Of a stretch of DNA of 64,000 bases, positions 45,088 to 54,240 are shown piece after piece. The stretch covers positions 114,605-178,604 of the forward strand of contig CAJYLH010000008.1 in assembly GCA_913775525.1 (NCBI GenBank), read 5' to 3'. The notes below the pieces were generated by a model. That model had not been told where the DNA came from. It saw only the letters and a program-made list of their open reading frames with translations, and made no database searches. Source of the DNA: an uncultured Chryseobacterium sp. (GTDB lineage: Bacteria > Bacteroidota > Bacteroidia > Flavobacteriales > Weeksellaceae). Position numbers and translations under genes: made by a program. Each line of letters starts with the position of its first letter. The stretch's first letter is position 1.

Positions 45088-46548
45088 TTATAGAGAATAA
45101 TTCGGGGCTTCCTGAGTAATAATGACATCATGCGGATGCGATTCTTTCAGCCCGCTTCCTGTGATCATCACCATTTTGGTATCTTTCTGCAATGCTTCAA
45201 CATCCTTGGCTCCGCAATACCCCATTCCGGCTCTTAGTCCGCCTGTCAGCTGGAAAATAACGTCTTCCAGTTTTCCTTTGCTCGGTACACGACCTTCAAT
45301 GCCTTCCGGAACGAATTTCTTGGCCTCACTCTGGAAATACCTTTCTTTTCCTCCCCTTTTCATGGCTGAAAGGCTTCCCATACCCTGATAGGTCTTAAAC
45401 TTTCTGCCCTGGAAAATGATTTCTTCACCCGGCGCTTCATCTGTACCGGCTAAAAGTGATCCCAGCATCACTGCCCCTGCACCACTTGCAATTGCCTTTA
45501 CGATATCTCCCGAAAGTTTGATTCCACCATCGGCAATCACCGTTACATTTTTAGACTGTGCATATTCGTATACATTGTAAATAGCGGACAGCTGAGGTAC
45601 ACCGACTCCGGCAACCACCCTTGTTGTACAGATAGAACCAGGTCCTACCCCTACTTTAAGGACATTGGCTCCGGCTTTAATCAGGTCTTCAGCAGCTTCA
45701 GCGGTTACGATATTTCCTCCTACAATATCCAGGTCCGGATATGCTTTTCTGATTTCAGAAATTTTATCCAGTACACCTTTTGAATGCCCGTGGGCAGAAT
45801 CAATCCCGATGATGTCTACTCCGGCTTTCACCAAAGCTTCGATCCTTTCAAGGGTATCTTCACCTACTCCAACACCGGCTCCAACAATAAGGCGTCCGTT
45901 CTGGTCTTTATTGGCATTCGGATATTCAAGCTGATTGTCGATATCTTTAATGGTAATCAATCCTACTAATCTATTGGACGCATCCACAATCGGAAGTTTT
46001 TCTACCCTGTTCTTAAGAAGGATTTCCTTTGCTTTCTCCAGGTTGGTATTTTTGTCGGAAGTGATCAGATTATCCTTAGTCATGATGTCTTCTACCTTCA
46101 TGTCAAGGTTTTCCTGGTATTTTACATCCCTGTTGGTAATGATACCGATCAGGATGTTGTCTGCATCCACTACCGGTAATCCGGAAATTTTATATTTTGC
46201 CATCAGTTCTCTGGCTTCTCCCAGAGTATGATCTTTAGAAAGTGTAACAGGGTCTGAAATCATTCCGTTTTCGGAACGCTTTACTCTGTTTACCTGTGCT
46301 GCCTGTTCAGCGATGGTCATATTTTTATGGATGAAACCTAATCCTCCCACTCTTGCCAGAGCAATAGCCAGCTCAGCTTCCGTAACCGTATCCATAGCAG
46401 CGGAAACAATTGGAACATTGAGGGTGATTTTGTCGGTAAGTCTTGATTTTAATGAAACCTGATTAGGTAAAACTTCTGAATAAGAAGGGACTAGAAGAAC
46501 GTCATCGAAAGTGATGGCTGTCTCTACAATTTTGTTATGAATAGACAT
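45088..46548 (-). CDS. guaB: Inosine-5'-monophosphate dehydrogenase
   Basis: Oxidises IMP to XMP with NAD, the committed step of guanine nucleotide synthesis. 486 residues, the usual bacterial length. The N-terminal [16 protein letters not shown] and [19 protein letters not shown] are signatures. A Bateman module with two CBS domains spans about 95-205. The catalytic loop [18 protein letters not shown] carries the nucleophile Cys. The flap [13 protein letters not shown] and the C-terminal [12 protein letters not shown] are intact. A promoter element ends 13 bases before the ATG. Confidence 0.98.
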   Translation of the reverse strand: MSIHNKIVETAITFDDVLLVPSYSEVLPNQVSLKSRLTDKITLNVPIVSAAMDTVTEAELAIALARVGGLGFIHKNMTIAEQAAQVNRVKRSENGMISDPVTLSKDHTLGEARELMAKYKISGLPVVDADNILIGIITNRDVKYQENLDMKVEDIMTKDNLITSDKNTNLEKAKEILLKNRVEKLPIVDASNRLVGLITIKDIDNQLEYPNANKDQNGRLIVGAGVGVGEDTLERIEALVKAGVDIIGIDSAHGHSKGVLDKISEIRKAYPDLDIVGGNIVTAEAAEDLIKAGANVLKVGVGPGSICTTRVVAGVGVPQLSAIYNVYEYAQSKNVTVIADGGIKLSGDIVKAIASGAGAVMLGSLLAGTDEAPGEEIIFQGRKFKTYQGMGSLSAMKRGGKERYFQSEAKKFVPEGIEGRVPSKGKLEDVIFQLTGGLRAGMGYCGAKDVEALQKDTKMVMITGSGLKESHPHDVIITQEAPNYSL

Positions 46549-46561
46549 CTTTACTTTCTTG

Positions 46562-46569
46562 CAAAATTA
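46562..46569 (-). promoter_or_regulatory. -7 element of guaB promoter
   Basis: The minus strand reads TAATTTTG, a TAnnTTTG match, 13 bases before the guaB ATG, so the leader must be very short. Confidence 0.6.
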
Positions 46570-46642
46570 AGGTATTTTACTGACATACGAAAATGCAATT
46601 TAATAGTTTAAATAAAACTTAACAATCAATGATTTAAATGAA

Positions 46643-46667
46643 AAAACCATCCGTAAAGAATGGTTTT
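46643..46667 (-). terminator. Terminator after the 237-residue membrane protein gene
   Basis: AAAACCAT and ATGGTTTT form a stem around a 9-base loop. Two more A's upstream give a U-tract on the minus strand. It lies 40 bases after the stop. Confidence 0.65.
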
Positions 46668-46706
46668 CACAAAATAATTATATGCTTAAATATGGCTCGC
46701 CGGCTA

Positions 46707-47420
46707 CTAATTGTTCTTTAGAATAACTCCGTTATCATCTAGGGACTCTATGTGAGTCTTGTTATTTTTGTCTACATAAATTCTAAGACGTACTTTTCCT
46801 TGATCGTCCCGCAGGAATAATCCTACGTCACCGGCTGCGGTTTTGCCGGCAAAAAAACGTTCACGGCCCAACTTTCCCTCTTTAGTCAGCTTAGCCCATG
46901 TCTTTTTATACAGTACGGGATCATTAAGCTTTTTCAATGAATCATCAACTTTTATCAGCCTTTCTAAAGTGAAATCATCCGGCCGGTCCCAGAGTTTCAG
47001 TCCGTAAATCCTTCCCTTTTCCTTTCCTGTCGCTTCGGAATACTGCAGCTGCATAATCTGATCCGTATTCCTCTGGTCTACAGAATACACCATTCCGGAT
47101 CCTTTTGCATCACCATCATACACCAGTCCGCCGCATTCATCTCCTTTAGAATTGAAAAAGATCATTCCCGCTTCTCTTTCTCTAGGCTTCATCAGTTGAT
47201 GATTAACCATTCCGGGATGCTGTCTTTCCTTATTGCTGATGACCATCTTCAGCGTTCCGTCTTTTTCCACAATATTGATTCTTTCGACATCAATCTCTTT
47301 AAAATGCTTTTCGGGATTGTTCCTGAATGCCAGAAAAATGAACATGAAACATAATATGGTCAGTACCACAGAATATATTTTCAGAATACGGACTTCCTTA
47401 ATTAATCTTTCCATAACCAT
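46707..47420 (-). CDS. Single-pass membrane protein of unknown function
   Basis: 237 residues (possibly 235 from the Met at the third codon). One N-terminal transmembrane helix (about 15-33, YSVVLTILCFMFIFLAF), then a beta-rich extracytoplasmic domain with VERINIVEKDGTLKMVISN and GLFLRDDQGKVRLRIYVD, two copies of a similar strand pattern at the start and end of the domain. No known family recognised, though similar proteins seem common in flavobacteria (recollection). It is separated from the DUF4252 operon by 21 bases and may be its last gene. Confidence 0.65.
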   Translation of the reverse strand: MVMERLIKEVRILKIYSVVLTILCFMFIFLAFRNNPEKHFKEIDVERINIVEKDGTLKMVISNKERQHPGMVNHQLMKPREREAGMIFFNSKGDECGGLVYDGDAKGSGMVYSVDQRNTDQIMQLQYSEATGKEKGRIYGLKLWDRPDDFTLERLIKVDDSLKKLNDPVLYKKTWAKLTKEGKLGRERFFAGKTAAGDVGLFLRDDQGKVRLRIYVDKNNKTHIESLDDNGVILKNN

Positions 47421-47441
47421 GTAATTTTGGTAAATGTAAGA

Positions 47442-47942
47442 TTATTTGTCAGAAACCGAATTGATCATTTTTGAAATATCATTGGCTGTAAAATTCCCTC
47501 TAACATCTACAAATACAAGATCTTTATCTGAGTTAACGGTGATCAGCATATTCTTTATAGCGTCACCTTTCTGCTTCACCCTGATGTTGACATTATCACC
47601 ATCATGCTTTATAGTCGCCCAATCTTCATAATGATTGTTGTTCAGGTAACCTGCAAAATCCTTCAGCATTGTACGGTCTCCGTTTTCCACCGTCATTACC
47701 TTTATTTTTGAGATTTTCTTCACCATCCGCCACAGCTCTTCGTTATCACCGTCTTCTTTTAATGCTTTCTTGATATATGGCTTGGCCAGGAACATCGGAA
47801 CATTGATGCTCACAAACTTGGCTTCTTTAAAATCATAACCGGAATCATTGAAGAAAGCCATATTGGGTTTTTCCGAAACCATACAGGACTGGAGCATCCA
47901 GAAAGCAAGTATAGCCAGAATTACATTTTTAAAAATTTTCAT
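47442..47942 (-). CDS. DUF4252 lipoprotein-like protein
   Basis: 166 residues. The N-terminus MKIFKNVILAILAFWMLQSCMVSE has a lipobox (LQSC). The DUF4252 pattern covers the mature part (VSINVPMFLAKPYIKKALKE at the start, VKQKGDAIKNMLITVNSDKDLVFVDVRGNFTANDIS at the end). It lies 10 bases after the larger DUF4252 gene and is the fourth gene of the sigma factor operon. Function unknown; periplasmic lipoprotein predicted. Confidence 0.85.
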   Translation of the reverse strand: MKIFKNVILAILAFWMLQSCMVSEKPNMAFFNDSGYDFKEAKFVSINVPMFLAKPYIKKALKEDGDNEELWRMVKKISKIKVMTVENGDRTMLKDFAGYLNNNHYEDWATIKHDGDNVNIRVKQKGDAIKNMLITVNSDKDLVFVDVRGNFTANDISKMINSVSDK

Positions 47943-47952
47943 AAGCTGGGTA

Positions 47953-49224
47953 TTAGTCGATTGATTTTAAACTTCCGCCGGACATTTTGCTGATATCAGA
48001 CCGGATCTCAGGGTTTCCTTTATATCGTATTGATCCTCCTGAAGATGCCTTTACCTTAAGGCTACGGGTGGCAAAGACACCGAGGCTGGCTCCCGAGGTA
48101 GATTCCGCTTCCACATCTTCAATTTTGAGCCCTTCGGCTTTACATACTGCACCGCTGCTGATGTCAAGGCTTCCCGAACGCGCCTCCCCACTCAGAGAAG
48201 TACTGGAACCACTGGAGCCTTTTACGGTGATGGTTCCTGCTTTAATGTCAGCCTTGATATCTGAACCGGAAGACGTTTCCACTCTGGCTGTACCAGAAAT
48301 ATTGAATTTTCCTTTGATCAGAGATCCTGAAGAGCTGTCAAGAGAAAGAGTGTTTTCTTCAATTGTATTCAGAGTGGCAAAGCTTGCTCCTGAGGAAGCT
48401 TTAATGTCATTCAGCCTTGGAGAGGATACATTAACGCTGATATTCTTAAACTTCAGGTTTTTCACGCCTTTATTATCGATATAAACTTTAAGAATGCCGC
48501 CCTCAACCTTCGTAATGATATACTGAAGCTTATCTGCATCTGCGATTACCTTTACACTGGTCTGATCTTCCTGTTTAAAAACTACATTAACTCCCGTACT
48601 CACCTGAATCCCGCTGAACTGCTGTACATTCCTGACCTCACCGTTAAGATAAGAAGTTGTATCGCCGGAAGAAGAACTGGTTTTTGTGCTGGTTTTCGTA
48701 CTGGTATTGGTTTCGCTTGAATTGATGATCTTATTGATATCATCCATGGAGAGTTTCCCATCCAGCTTGATCAGGATGTTTTCACCTTGCCCGCTGTCAA
48801 TGCTTAAAAGAAGGTCGTCCATAATGCCGTTTTTGGCTTCTGAAGAAAGGAATTTGATTTTGCTTCCTGAACTTTTAACCGCCATGATTTCATTGTATTT
48901 AAGGTTTGCCAGGTAGGACGCGATGTCTTTATTAAGCTGAGACAAATTCATCAGGTTATTTTTTCCTTTTCCATCTCCTGCACCTTCCGTGATCAGGATC
49001 TTCAGTCCGTTGATTTTGGAGAGCAGCGGTTTGATCTGGTCCAGCTGTGAATCATCGATATTAAGGCTGCTCAGCATGCCAAACATAGGTTTTGCGATTT
49101 TAATCGTGGTTACCCCTTCCACTTCCTGATATTTATCAAAAAGTTTGTCAAATTTATCTTCCTGCCCATACACATTAAAAAAGTGTGAGAAGGCTATTGC
49201 GAATATTATCAGTAATTTTTTCAT
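47953..49224 (-). CDS. DUF4252 plus DUF2807 (GIN) secreted protein
   Basis: 423 residues with signal peptide MKKLLIIFAIAFSHFFNVYGQ. The N-terminal DUF4252 domain (about 22-170) ends with LDGKLSMDDINKIIN-type sequence (KLDGKLSMDDINKIINS). A serine/threonine-rich linker (about 172-190) leads to a DUF2807/GIN beta-helix-like domain (about 192-423) starting VRNVQQFSGIQVSTGVNVVF, with repeated SSGS turns (SSGSDIKA, SSGSSTSL). Such GIN domains are found in outer-membrane-associated and putative adhesin proteins. Combining both domains in one chain next to a single-domain DUF4252 gene is notable. Confidence 0.85.
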   Translation of the reverse strand: MKKLLIIFAIAFSHFFNVYGQEDKFDKLFDKYQEVEGVTTIKIAKPMFGMLSSLNIDDSQLDQIKPLLSKINGLKILITEGAGDGKGKNNLMNLSQLNKDIASYLANLKYNEIMAVKSSGSKIKFLSSEAKNGIMDDLLLSIDSGQGENILIKLDGKLSMDDINKIINSSETNTSTKTSTKTSSSSGDTTSYLNGEVRNVQQFSGIQVSTGVNVVFKQEDQTSVKVIADADKLQYIITKVEGGILKVYIDNKGVKNLKFKNISVNVSSPRLNDIKASSGASFATLNTIEENTLSLDSSSGSLIKGKFNISGTARVETSSGSDIKADIKAGTITVKGSSGSSTSLSGEARSGSLDISSGAVCKAEGLKIEDVEAESTSGASLGVFATRSLKVKASSGGSIRYKGNPEIRSDISKMSGGSLKSID

Positions 49225-49287
49225 GAGTCAATTTTATTTATGAGTAAGTATGCCCTGATCAGGTTGCATCATCTTATTTATTTAAGT

Positions 49288-49959
49288 TTAATAATTATCA
49301 TCCACGACCTCTGGCTGCCCTAGTTTTTCACTGACGTGGTTGGCAAATACCTGGAATGAATATTTGGTTACGTTGATAGCTTCTTCCACATTTTCAATGC
49401 GCTTGCCGTTAACAATGACGTAGTTGTCTTTATAGCCTGTAGAATCTTTTGCCGGAGTATAAGCGGCATTATGTACAAATTTCGGCTTCTTTTCTTTTTT
49501 AAGCCTACCTCTTTTAGAAAGGATATTATCCATCACATCATTCTCGGCAATGCTGTTTTCCTGAAAGACAGAATCTTTTTTGGTTCCTGAAACGGAATCG
49601 CTGACTGCATTTACCGCTACCTGCTCCTGATGTTCATTGTTTTCTTCGATGAATGCATTTTTCTGCTGTTTGATCTGATGTTCCACCAGTTTTGCCCGGT
49701 CGTTAATATCCGTCTGCTGAAAATAGTTGATCACAAACCCGGTTCCTGCCAGCAAAACGACTGCCGCTGCCATCCAGAACCATTTCGGAAATGAAGGTTT
49801 CGTTTTGGTACCGATCGGGATCACCGGACTTGCCTGCGTATCATCCTGAGGCTTTCCTTCCGCTTTATCCAGGAAATCATTGAAATCCCAGTCCATCTTT
49901 TCTTCCTTTATGCTTTGGAAGATTTCGTTGTATTTATCTTGAAATTGGTCTTTGCTCAT
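49288..49959 (-). CDS. Putative anti-sigma-like membrane protein
   Basis: 223 residues. A cytoplasmic N-terminal region of about 65 residues (DKYNEIFQSIKEEKMDWDFNDF) is followed by one membrane helix (about 68-84, FWMAAAVVLLAGTGFVI) and a mostly charged periplasmic tail. The order behind an ECF sigma gene and the 26-base overlap with it suggest an anti-sigma factor or an operon-coupled regulator. It has no recognisable zinc anti-sigma motif, so the assignment rests on context and topology. Confidence 0.65.
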   Translation of the reverse strand: MSKDQFQDKYNEIFQSIKEEKMDWDFNDFLDKAEGKPQDDTQASPVIPIGTKTKPSFPKWFWMAAAVVLLAGTGFVINYFQQTDINDRAKLVEHQIKQQKNAFIEENNEHQEQVAVNAVSDSVSGTKKDSVFQENSIAENDVMDNILSKRGRLKKEKKPKFVHNAAYTPAKDSTGYKDNYVIVNGKRIENVEEAINVTKYSFQVFANHVSEKLGQPEVVDDNY

Positions 49960-50443
49960 AGCTCATCAATTGTGAGATTTGTTCTTTTACTTTCTGTCTT
50001 GCACGCATGAGATTTACTCGTACGGCATTTTCTTCCATGTCGAGGATTTCGGAAATCTCAGAAACCTCGTATTCTTCTACGTCTTTCAGGTGGATCACCA
50101 TTTTCTGCTTTTCAGGAAGCTGGTTGATATACCCTATGATCTGGTCCTTCAGGTTATTCACATCCATACTGTACAGTTCTGACCGGTGCAGCTGAAGGTC
50201 TGCAAAGCCCTGCTTTACTTCGTGGTGCTTAAGGCGGTTCAGGCATTCGTTACGGACAGCCTTTAAAGCATAGGATTTAAGATTCCCGAACTGAGCCAGC
50301 TCATCCTTCTTCTGCCAGAATTTAATCATAAGGTCCTGCACCACATCTTCTGCCTCATCGCTGCTCATGACGAATCTTTTCGCAAAACGATACATGTCGT
50401 TTTTGAGAATAAATACCGTAGTCTTGAAAATTTCCTGGGTCAT
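49934..50443 (-). CDS. ECF-type RNA polymerase sigma factor
   Basis: 169 residues with sigma-70 region 2 (MYRFAKRFVMSSDEAEDVVQDLMIKFWQ, about 17-45) and region 4 (LPEKQKMVIHLKDVEEYEVSEISEILDMEENAVRVNLMRARQKV, about 110-153). No region 3, as in ECF sigma factors. It is the first gene of a minus-strand operon with the anti-sigma-like gene and two DUF4252 genes. The operon's own promoter has no TAnnTTTG match, which would fit autoregulation by this sigma factor. An ATTCG/CGAAT inverted pair lies at 50475-50497 upstream. Confidence 0.92.
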   Translation of the reverse strand: MTQEIFKTTVFILKNDMYRFAKRFVMSSDEAEDVVQDLMIKFWQKKDELAQFGNLKSYALKAVRNECLNRLKHHEVKQGFADLQLHRSELYSMDVNNLKDQIIGYINQLPEKQKMVIHLKDVEEYEVSEISEILDMEENAVRVNLMRARQKVKEQISQLMSYEQRPISR

Positions 50444-50869
50444 GAGTTTTGCTTGTATAGGTAAGACAATTGGAATTCGTTATATATTACATCGAATGAT
50501 CACTTTTTTTTAAAATTTTTCTTCGGCTATGTACTGCCTTTGTTTTATGAGGATCATAATCGTACTTCTACTACAAATTTTAAAATTCCGGGGCAATAAT
50601 CATTTCATCTCATTGAATTGAATTATTTTTAAGTTCATATTTTTCTGAAATGCAGATCAGTATGAATAAGGACAGTCAAAATTAAGTAAAATGTTTAATC
50701 TGGCTCATGAACAATTGTGTTTCTGTAAAAAATCTTCCGGATTACAGGGTTGATAAAGTACTTATCGAAACTGAATTCATTGAGCAAGCAGGATTCAGAG
50801 TTAAATCATAACGATGTTTGTCTTTTTTGTTCAGGGCTTAAAAGCACGTTTAAAATAAAACCAAAACCA
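50444..50869. other. Gene-free region between the sigma operon and vgrG
   Basis: 426 bases between divergent transcripts. The vgrG frame is open from 50750, but the first 40 codons look non-coding. No RNA gene or strong promoter match is visible; the ATTCG/CGAAT pair at 50475-50497 and a CTTTG at about 50539 are the only notable marks. Confidence 0.45.
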
Positions 50870-52795
50870 ATGAAAAAAAGCAAAACCAATGCAGACAGGA
50901 TCGCAGAAAACCACTTCGCCGGCATTCAGCGCATTGTTAATCTTGAAATTATTATTGAGGGAAAGGTTATCAGAAACTTCAGGCATTTCCGCCTGCAGCA
51001 AAGCATAAGAAGGCATCATCATTTCGAATTAACCTTAGATCATGATACGCTGGGCAGCGACCAGGATCATAATCTTGAAAATGCACAGCAGTTTCTAGGG
51101 AAGCGTTTAACGGTTGTTTTCAAATATAAGGATATTGAGCATGACGGGCCGGAAAGAACTTTCGTCGGCTGTATTACCCAGGTTGCATTCAGCCAGGAAA
51201 AAGCAAGTCTGGGAAGCATAATCCTGAAGGGGAAAAGCCCGACTATTCTTATGGATGCAGCGCCCCATACCCAAAGTTTTGGCGGCAAACAACCTGTCAA
51301 TACATCCACTATTGCCGACCGTATTATGAAGGAAACGCTCGGTTCCGGCAAATACGACTATAAAATCGATACCAAAAATAAAAGTTATATCAACTACAGT
51401 GCGCAATACAGAGAAACATACTACAACTACCTTGCAAGGCTGGCTGAAACCTACGGGGAACAGTTTTATTATGATGGCGAGGTCCTTCATTTTGGGCAGC
51501 TGCCGCCGGGAGAACAGCCGATAAAGCTCGTTTACGGCAGCAATGTGACTGATATTTCCGTAGAACTAAACGCTGTGCACACCAAACCGGAATTTTTCGG
51601 GTACAACAGCAGTAAGCATGAAAAATCACTGAGTACCACAGCGAGTATCAAGCATCTTGGACAGCTGGCTGCTAAAGCGTACGACCTGAATAACAATATT
51701 TACAGCGCCAGATCCCTTACTCCATCGCCTGTAAATGCAAATATGTCTTTAAATGTTGATGATGCACAGAAGAGTGCCGCCGGGAGTGCATCAGTAGAAG
51801 TATTCACCGTTTCGGCAAATACTACAGTGCCATTCCTTTACCCCGGCTGTATTGCAGATATTGCGATGAGGAAACCGAATACCAATCAGACCTCTTATTT
51901 TACCAAAGTGATGATTACGGAGGTGGACCATGAAGTCAATACCCGCGGATATTACACCGGATCATTTAAGGCAATCGCAGAAGGCACCGGTTATATACCT
52001 GCCCCTGAGTTTGAACATCCCAGTGCAGAACCTCAGATTGCGACGGTAATATCCAATACAGACCCGCTTAACCAGGGAAGGATCCAGGTACAGTTTGACT
52101 GGCAGCTGAATGATACCACCCATTTTATACGGATGATGAGCCCTGATGCCGGTGGAACCGATGCCGTCACCCAGAACAGAGGTTTTGTGGCTGTTCCTGA
52201 AGTGGGCGACCAGGTCATGGTAGGGTTTGAATATCACCACCCGGATTTCCCTTTTGCTATGGGAGGAATGTTCCATGGGCAGGTAGCGCTGGGCGGAGGA
52301 GTTAATAACCATATCAAATCTATCCAGACCCGCAGCGGGAATAAAATTATTTTTAATGACGAACAAGGCAGCATCTATATTGAGGATCCCAGCGGAAACA
52401 CCTATTTTATGGACGGAAAAGGAAATATTTCTGTTAATGCCCCTAACAACATGACTTTTACCGCAGGAAACAACATCATGATGACAGCCGGGAAAGACAT
52501 TACTTCCATTGCAGGCAACAGCATGTTTGCCACGGCCAATGTCAATATCGTATCGAATGCGGGCGTGAATATGATTGATACAGCAGGAAGAGACCTTATG
52601 CAGACTGCAACAGGAAATATCCACGAATCGTCTGACATGAGGAGCGAAATTTCTGAAAACGAACGGAATATCCAGGCTAAGAAGAGTGATTCTTATGCTG
52701 AAAAGGTAACGGTGGTAAGCACGAAAGAGAATATGATCCTGCAAAGTGAAAAAACTGTAAAATCCCAAAGCGGGGAGCAGGGAAATTCTCATTAA
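50870..52795 (+). CDS. vgrG: Type VI secretion spike protein VgrG
   Basis: 641 residues from the ATG at 50870 (MKKSKTNADRIAENHFAGI). The frame is open 40 codons further upstream, but that part is not VgrG-like. The gp27-like part (about 15-370) holds the hallmark FLARLAET-type segment (YNYLARLAETYGEQFYYDG). The gp5 OB-fold follows (about 385-475: PQIATVISNTDPLNQGRIQVQF, FVAVPEVGDQVMVGFEYHHPD), then a gp5-like beta-helix of short repeats (about 500-620: GKDITSIAGNSMFATANVNI). This is the tip spike of a T6SS; in Bacteroidota these are subtype iii. It is the first gene of a nine-gene cargo operon. No tss structural genes are in the window. Confidence 0.94.
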   Translation: MKKSKTNADRIAENHFAGIQRIVNLEIIIEGKVIRNFRHFRLQQSIRRHHHFELTLDHDTLGSDQDHNLENAQQFLGKRLTVVFKYKDIEHDGPERTFVGCITQVAFSQEKASLGSIILKGKSPTILMDAAPHTQSFGGKQPVNTSTIADRIMKETLGSGKYDYKIDTKNKSYINYSAQYRETYYNYLARLAETYGEQFYYDGEVLHFGQLPPGEQPIKLVYGSNVTDISVELNAVHTKPEFFGYNSSKHEKSLSTTASIKHLGQLAAKAYDLNNNIYSARSLTPSPVNANMSLNVDDAQKSAAGSASVEVFTVSANTTVPFLYPGCIADIAMRKPNTNQTSYFTKVMITEVDHEVNTRGYYTGSFKAIAEGTGYIPAPEFEHPSAEPQIATVISNTDPLNQGRIQVQFDWQLNDTTHFIRMMSPDAGGTDAVTQNRGFVAVPEVGDQVMVGFEYHHPDFPFAMGGMFHGQVALGGGVNNHIKSIQTRSGNKIIFNDEQGSIYIEDPSGNTYFMDGKGNISVNAPNNMTFTAGNNIMMTAGKDITSIAGNSMFATANVNIVSNAGVNMIDTAGRDLMQTATGNIHESSDMRSEISENERNIQAKKSDSYAEKVTVVSTKENMILQSEKTVKSQSGEQGNSH

Positions 52796-52845
52796 CAGGA
52801 TGCATGTTATAAAAGGTTAAGCAGTAGTCATTAAAAATTACCCAT

Positions 52846-53775
52846 ATGGCCATTCTTAAAAAAGCAAGTAATATCAACATACAGGTTGCCAATAATTATA
52901 CTTCGCTGAGCAAAGTTTCCCATGAAGAATCTGGATCGGTGATTATTGAAGCCACAAAACAGAACCTGGAGCTTTCCAGCCAGAAAAGAGCGATACTGCA
53001 GGGATTCGGGAAAGACGGAAAGGGAGACGAAGGCTGTAATGAAGGCGTGGTTAAAGTAAGCAAGAAGCTGATCGGCAAAGCCAAAAGGGATCCGGGATTC
53101 AATTTTGACGGGACAAAAGCAGAGGATATGTTCTTTGCTGACAGCCCGGCCTCATCCGCATCCATTAAAAATGATCCCGTTTTTAAAAAGAATGATGCCA
53201 CATTAGGCGCTTACCTGGATCAGCTGATGAGATCACTGTCTATCGGAAGCATGGAAACCGTTGCCCTGGAAATGGCTGACCGCTTTAAGAAGGGCACCGG
53301 CGGGACTTATAAAAGTGAAGTCCTAAATAAGGAAATAGCCAATAACGCTGCATTTGTTACCTACCATAATAAATTTCTGGCCGAACTGAAGAAAGAGCTG
53401 AAGAAAAATAATTATGATCCGGCTCAAATGGGTATTATTTCGATGAGCCTGTTGAATTTTTCTTCTTTCTGGGATAAGGTTTCCGGACTTGGGATTACCG
53501 TACACCAGGTATGGAGCGCCAAAGCAGAAATCATTGATTATTCCTATAACAGATGTACAAAGGTATGGAATGGAAAGCTAAAGTATACCTTTTATGACCA
53601 TTTCGGACTGGACTGGGATGACATCGTAAAACACGGAGAAGACATGATTCCCCAGTACCATACCGGGGATTTCTTTAAAGCGTGGTATATTTTACAGCAT
53701 TACAGATCGGCAAAGCCGTTTATCACTGAAATGGAAAGAAATGTCGTTATTGGCGGTAATTCTGACAACGATTAA
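52846..53775 (+). CDS. DUF3289-family protein, candidate T6SS cargo
   Basis: 309 residues, no signal peptide. The N-terminal 60 residues are VgrG-operon-like and variable. The C-terminal half shows the DUF3289 pattern: GITVHQVWSAKAEIIDY, GKLKYTFYDHFGLDWDDI (about 240-257) and FFKAWYILQHYRSAKPFITEM near the end. DUF3289 proteins (YPO3983 family) are found beside T6SS and other toxin loci; their activity is unknown to me. The gene lies 50 bases after vgrG and is followed 7 bases later by a small exported protein, so it could be an effector with its immunity partner. Confidence 0.72.
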   Translation: MAILKKASNINIQVANNYTSLSKVSHEESGSVIIEATKQNLELSSQKRAILQGFGKDGKGDEGCNEGVVKVSKKLIGKAKRDPGFNFDGTKAEDMFFADSPASSASIKNDPVFKKNDATLGAYLDQLMRSLSIGSMETVALEMADRFKKGTGGTYKSEVLNKEIANNAAFVTYHNKFLAELKKELKKNNYDPAQMGIISMSLLNFSSFWDKVSGLGITVHQVWSAKAEIIDYSYNRCTKVWNGKLKYTFYDHFGLDWDDIVKHGEDMIPQYHTGDFFKAWYILQHYRSAKPFITEMERNVVIGGNSDND

Positions 53776-53782
53776 CTAAAGT

Positions 53783-54229
53783 ATGAAAAATCTAATCATT
53801 TTATTTGCATTATTCGTGGCATGTATTCAGAACAAGTCGGAAGACTTCAGGTTAGCAGCTTTAAATCCCGTTACATACGAGTTTAAAGCCGGAGAGCATA
53901 AAAACAGGATTGATTATTTTTATGCGGAAGGTCATTTTTCATATACCCCATCGGAGTATGAAAAGCTCAAACAGAAAATCAATGAAAAAACAGCGGCTGC
54001 AGACGTGAAAAGTTATCATCTGTATTCCATTTATATTTACAAAGAAACGGATGTGATCAACCAGAAGTATACAGGCGGAAAAGCAGGACTGGACGGCCAC
54101 AATAATGACCTGATCGCTTACGTGAGATATAACCAGGGTACAATGGATATTTTTTACATTACCGAAAAAGGAAATGTTATTTATGACATGCTTTCCGGTA
54201 AGGAAGAACGGTTTGAATTTGATCAGTAA
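53783..54229 (+). CDS. Small lipoprotein-like protein, candidate immunity partner
   Basis: 148 residues. The N-terminus MKNLIILFALFVACIQNKSED has a hydrophobic core and a possible lipobox at Cys15 (VAC). The mature part is beta/alpha mixed (YEFKAGEHKNRIDYFYAEG, DNYIAYVRYNQGTMDIFYITEKGN-like). It starts 7 bases after the DUF3289 gene. Exported, small, and in second position, it fits an immunity protein; it has no known domain. Confidence 0.6.
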   Translation: MKNLIILFALFVACIQNKSEDFRLAALNPVTYEFKAGEHKNRIDYFYAEGHFSYTPSEYEKLKQKINEKTAAADVKSYHLYSIYIYKETDVINQKYTGGKAGLDGHNNDLIAYVRYNQGTMDIFYITEKGNVIYDMLSGKEERFEFDQ

Positions 54230-54240
54230 AACAAAGAACA

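Noticed and set aside
50475-50497. ATTCG/CGAAT pair as an ECF promoter or operator
   Set aside because: Only five-base arms in AT-rich DNA; could be chance, so it is mentioned in passing and not called.
50750-50869. Upstream start giving VgrG 40 extra residues
   Set aside because: The extension is unlike the VgrG N-terminus, which begins normally at the ATG at 50870.
51962-52792. 276-codon open frame antisense to vgrG
   Set aside because: It lies wholly within a well-supported VgrG gene; its composition (many Cys, His and Ile runs) is that of a shadow frame.
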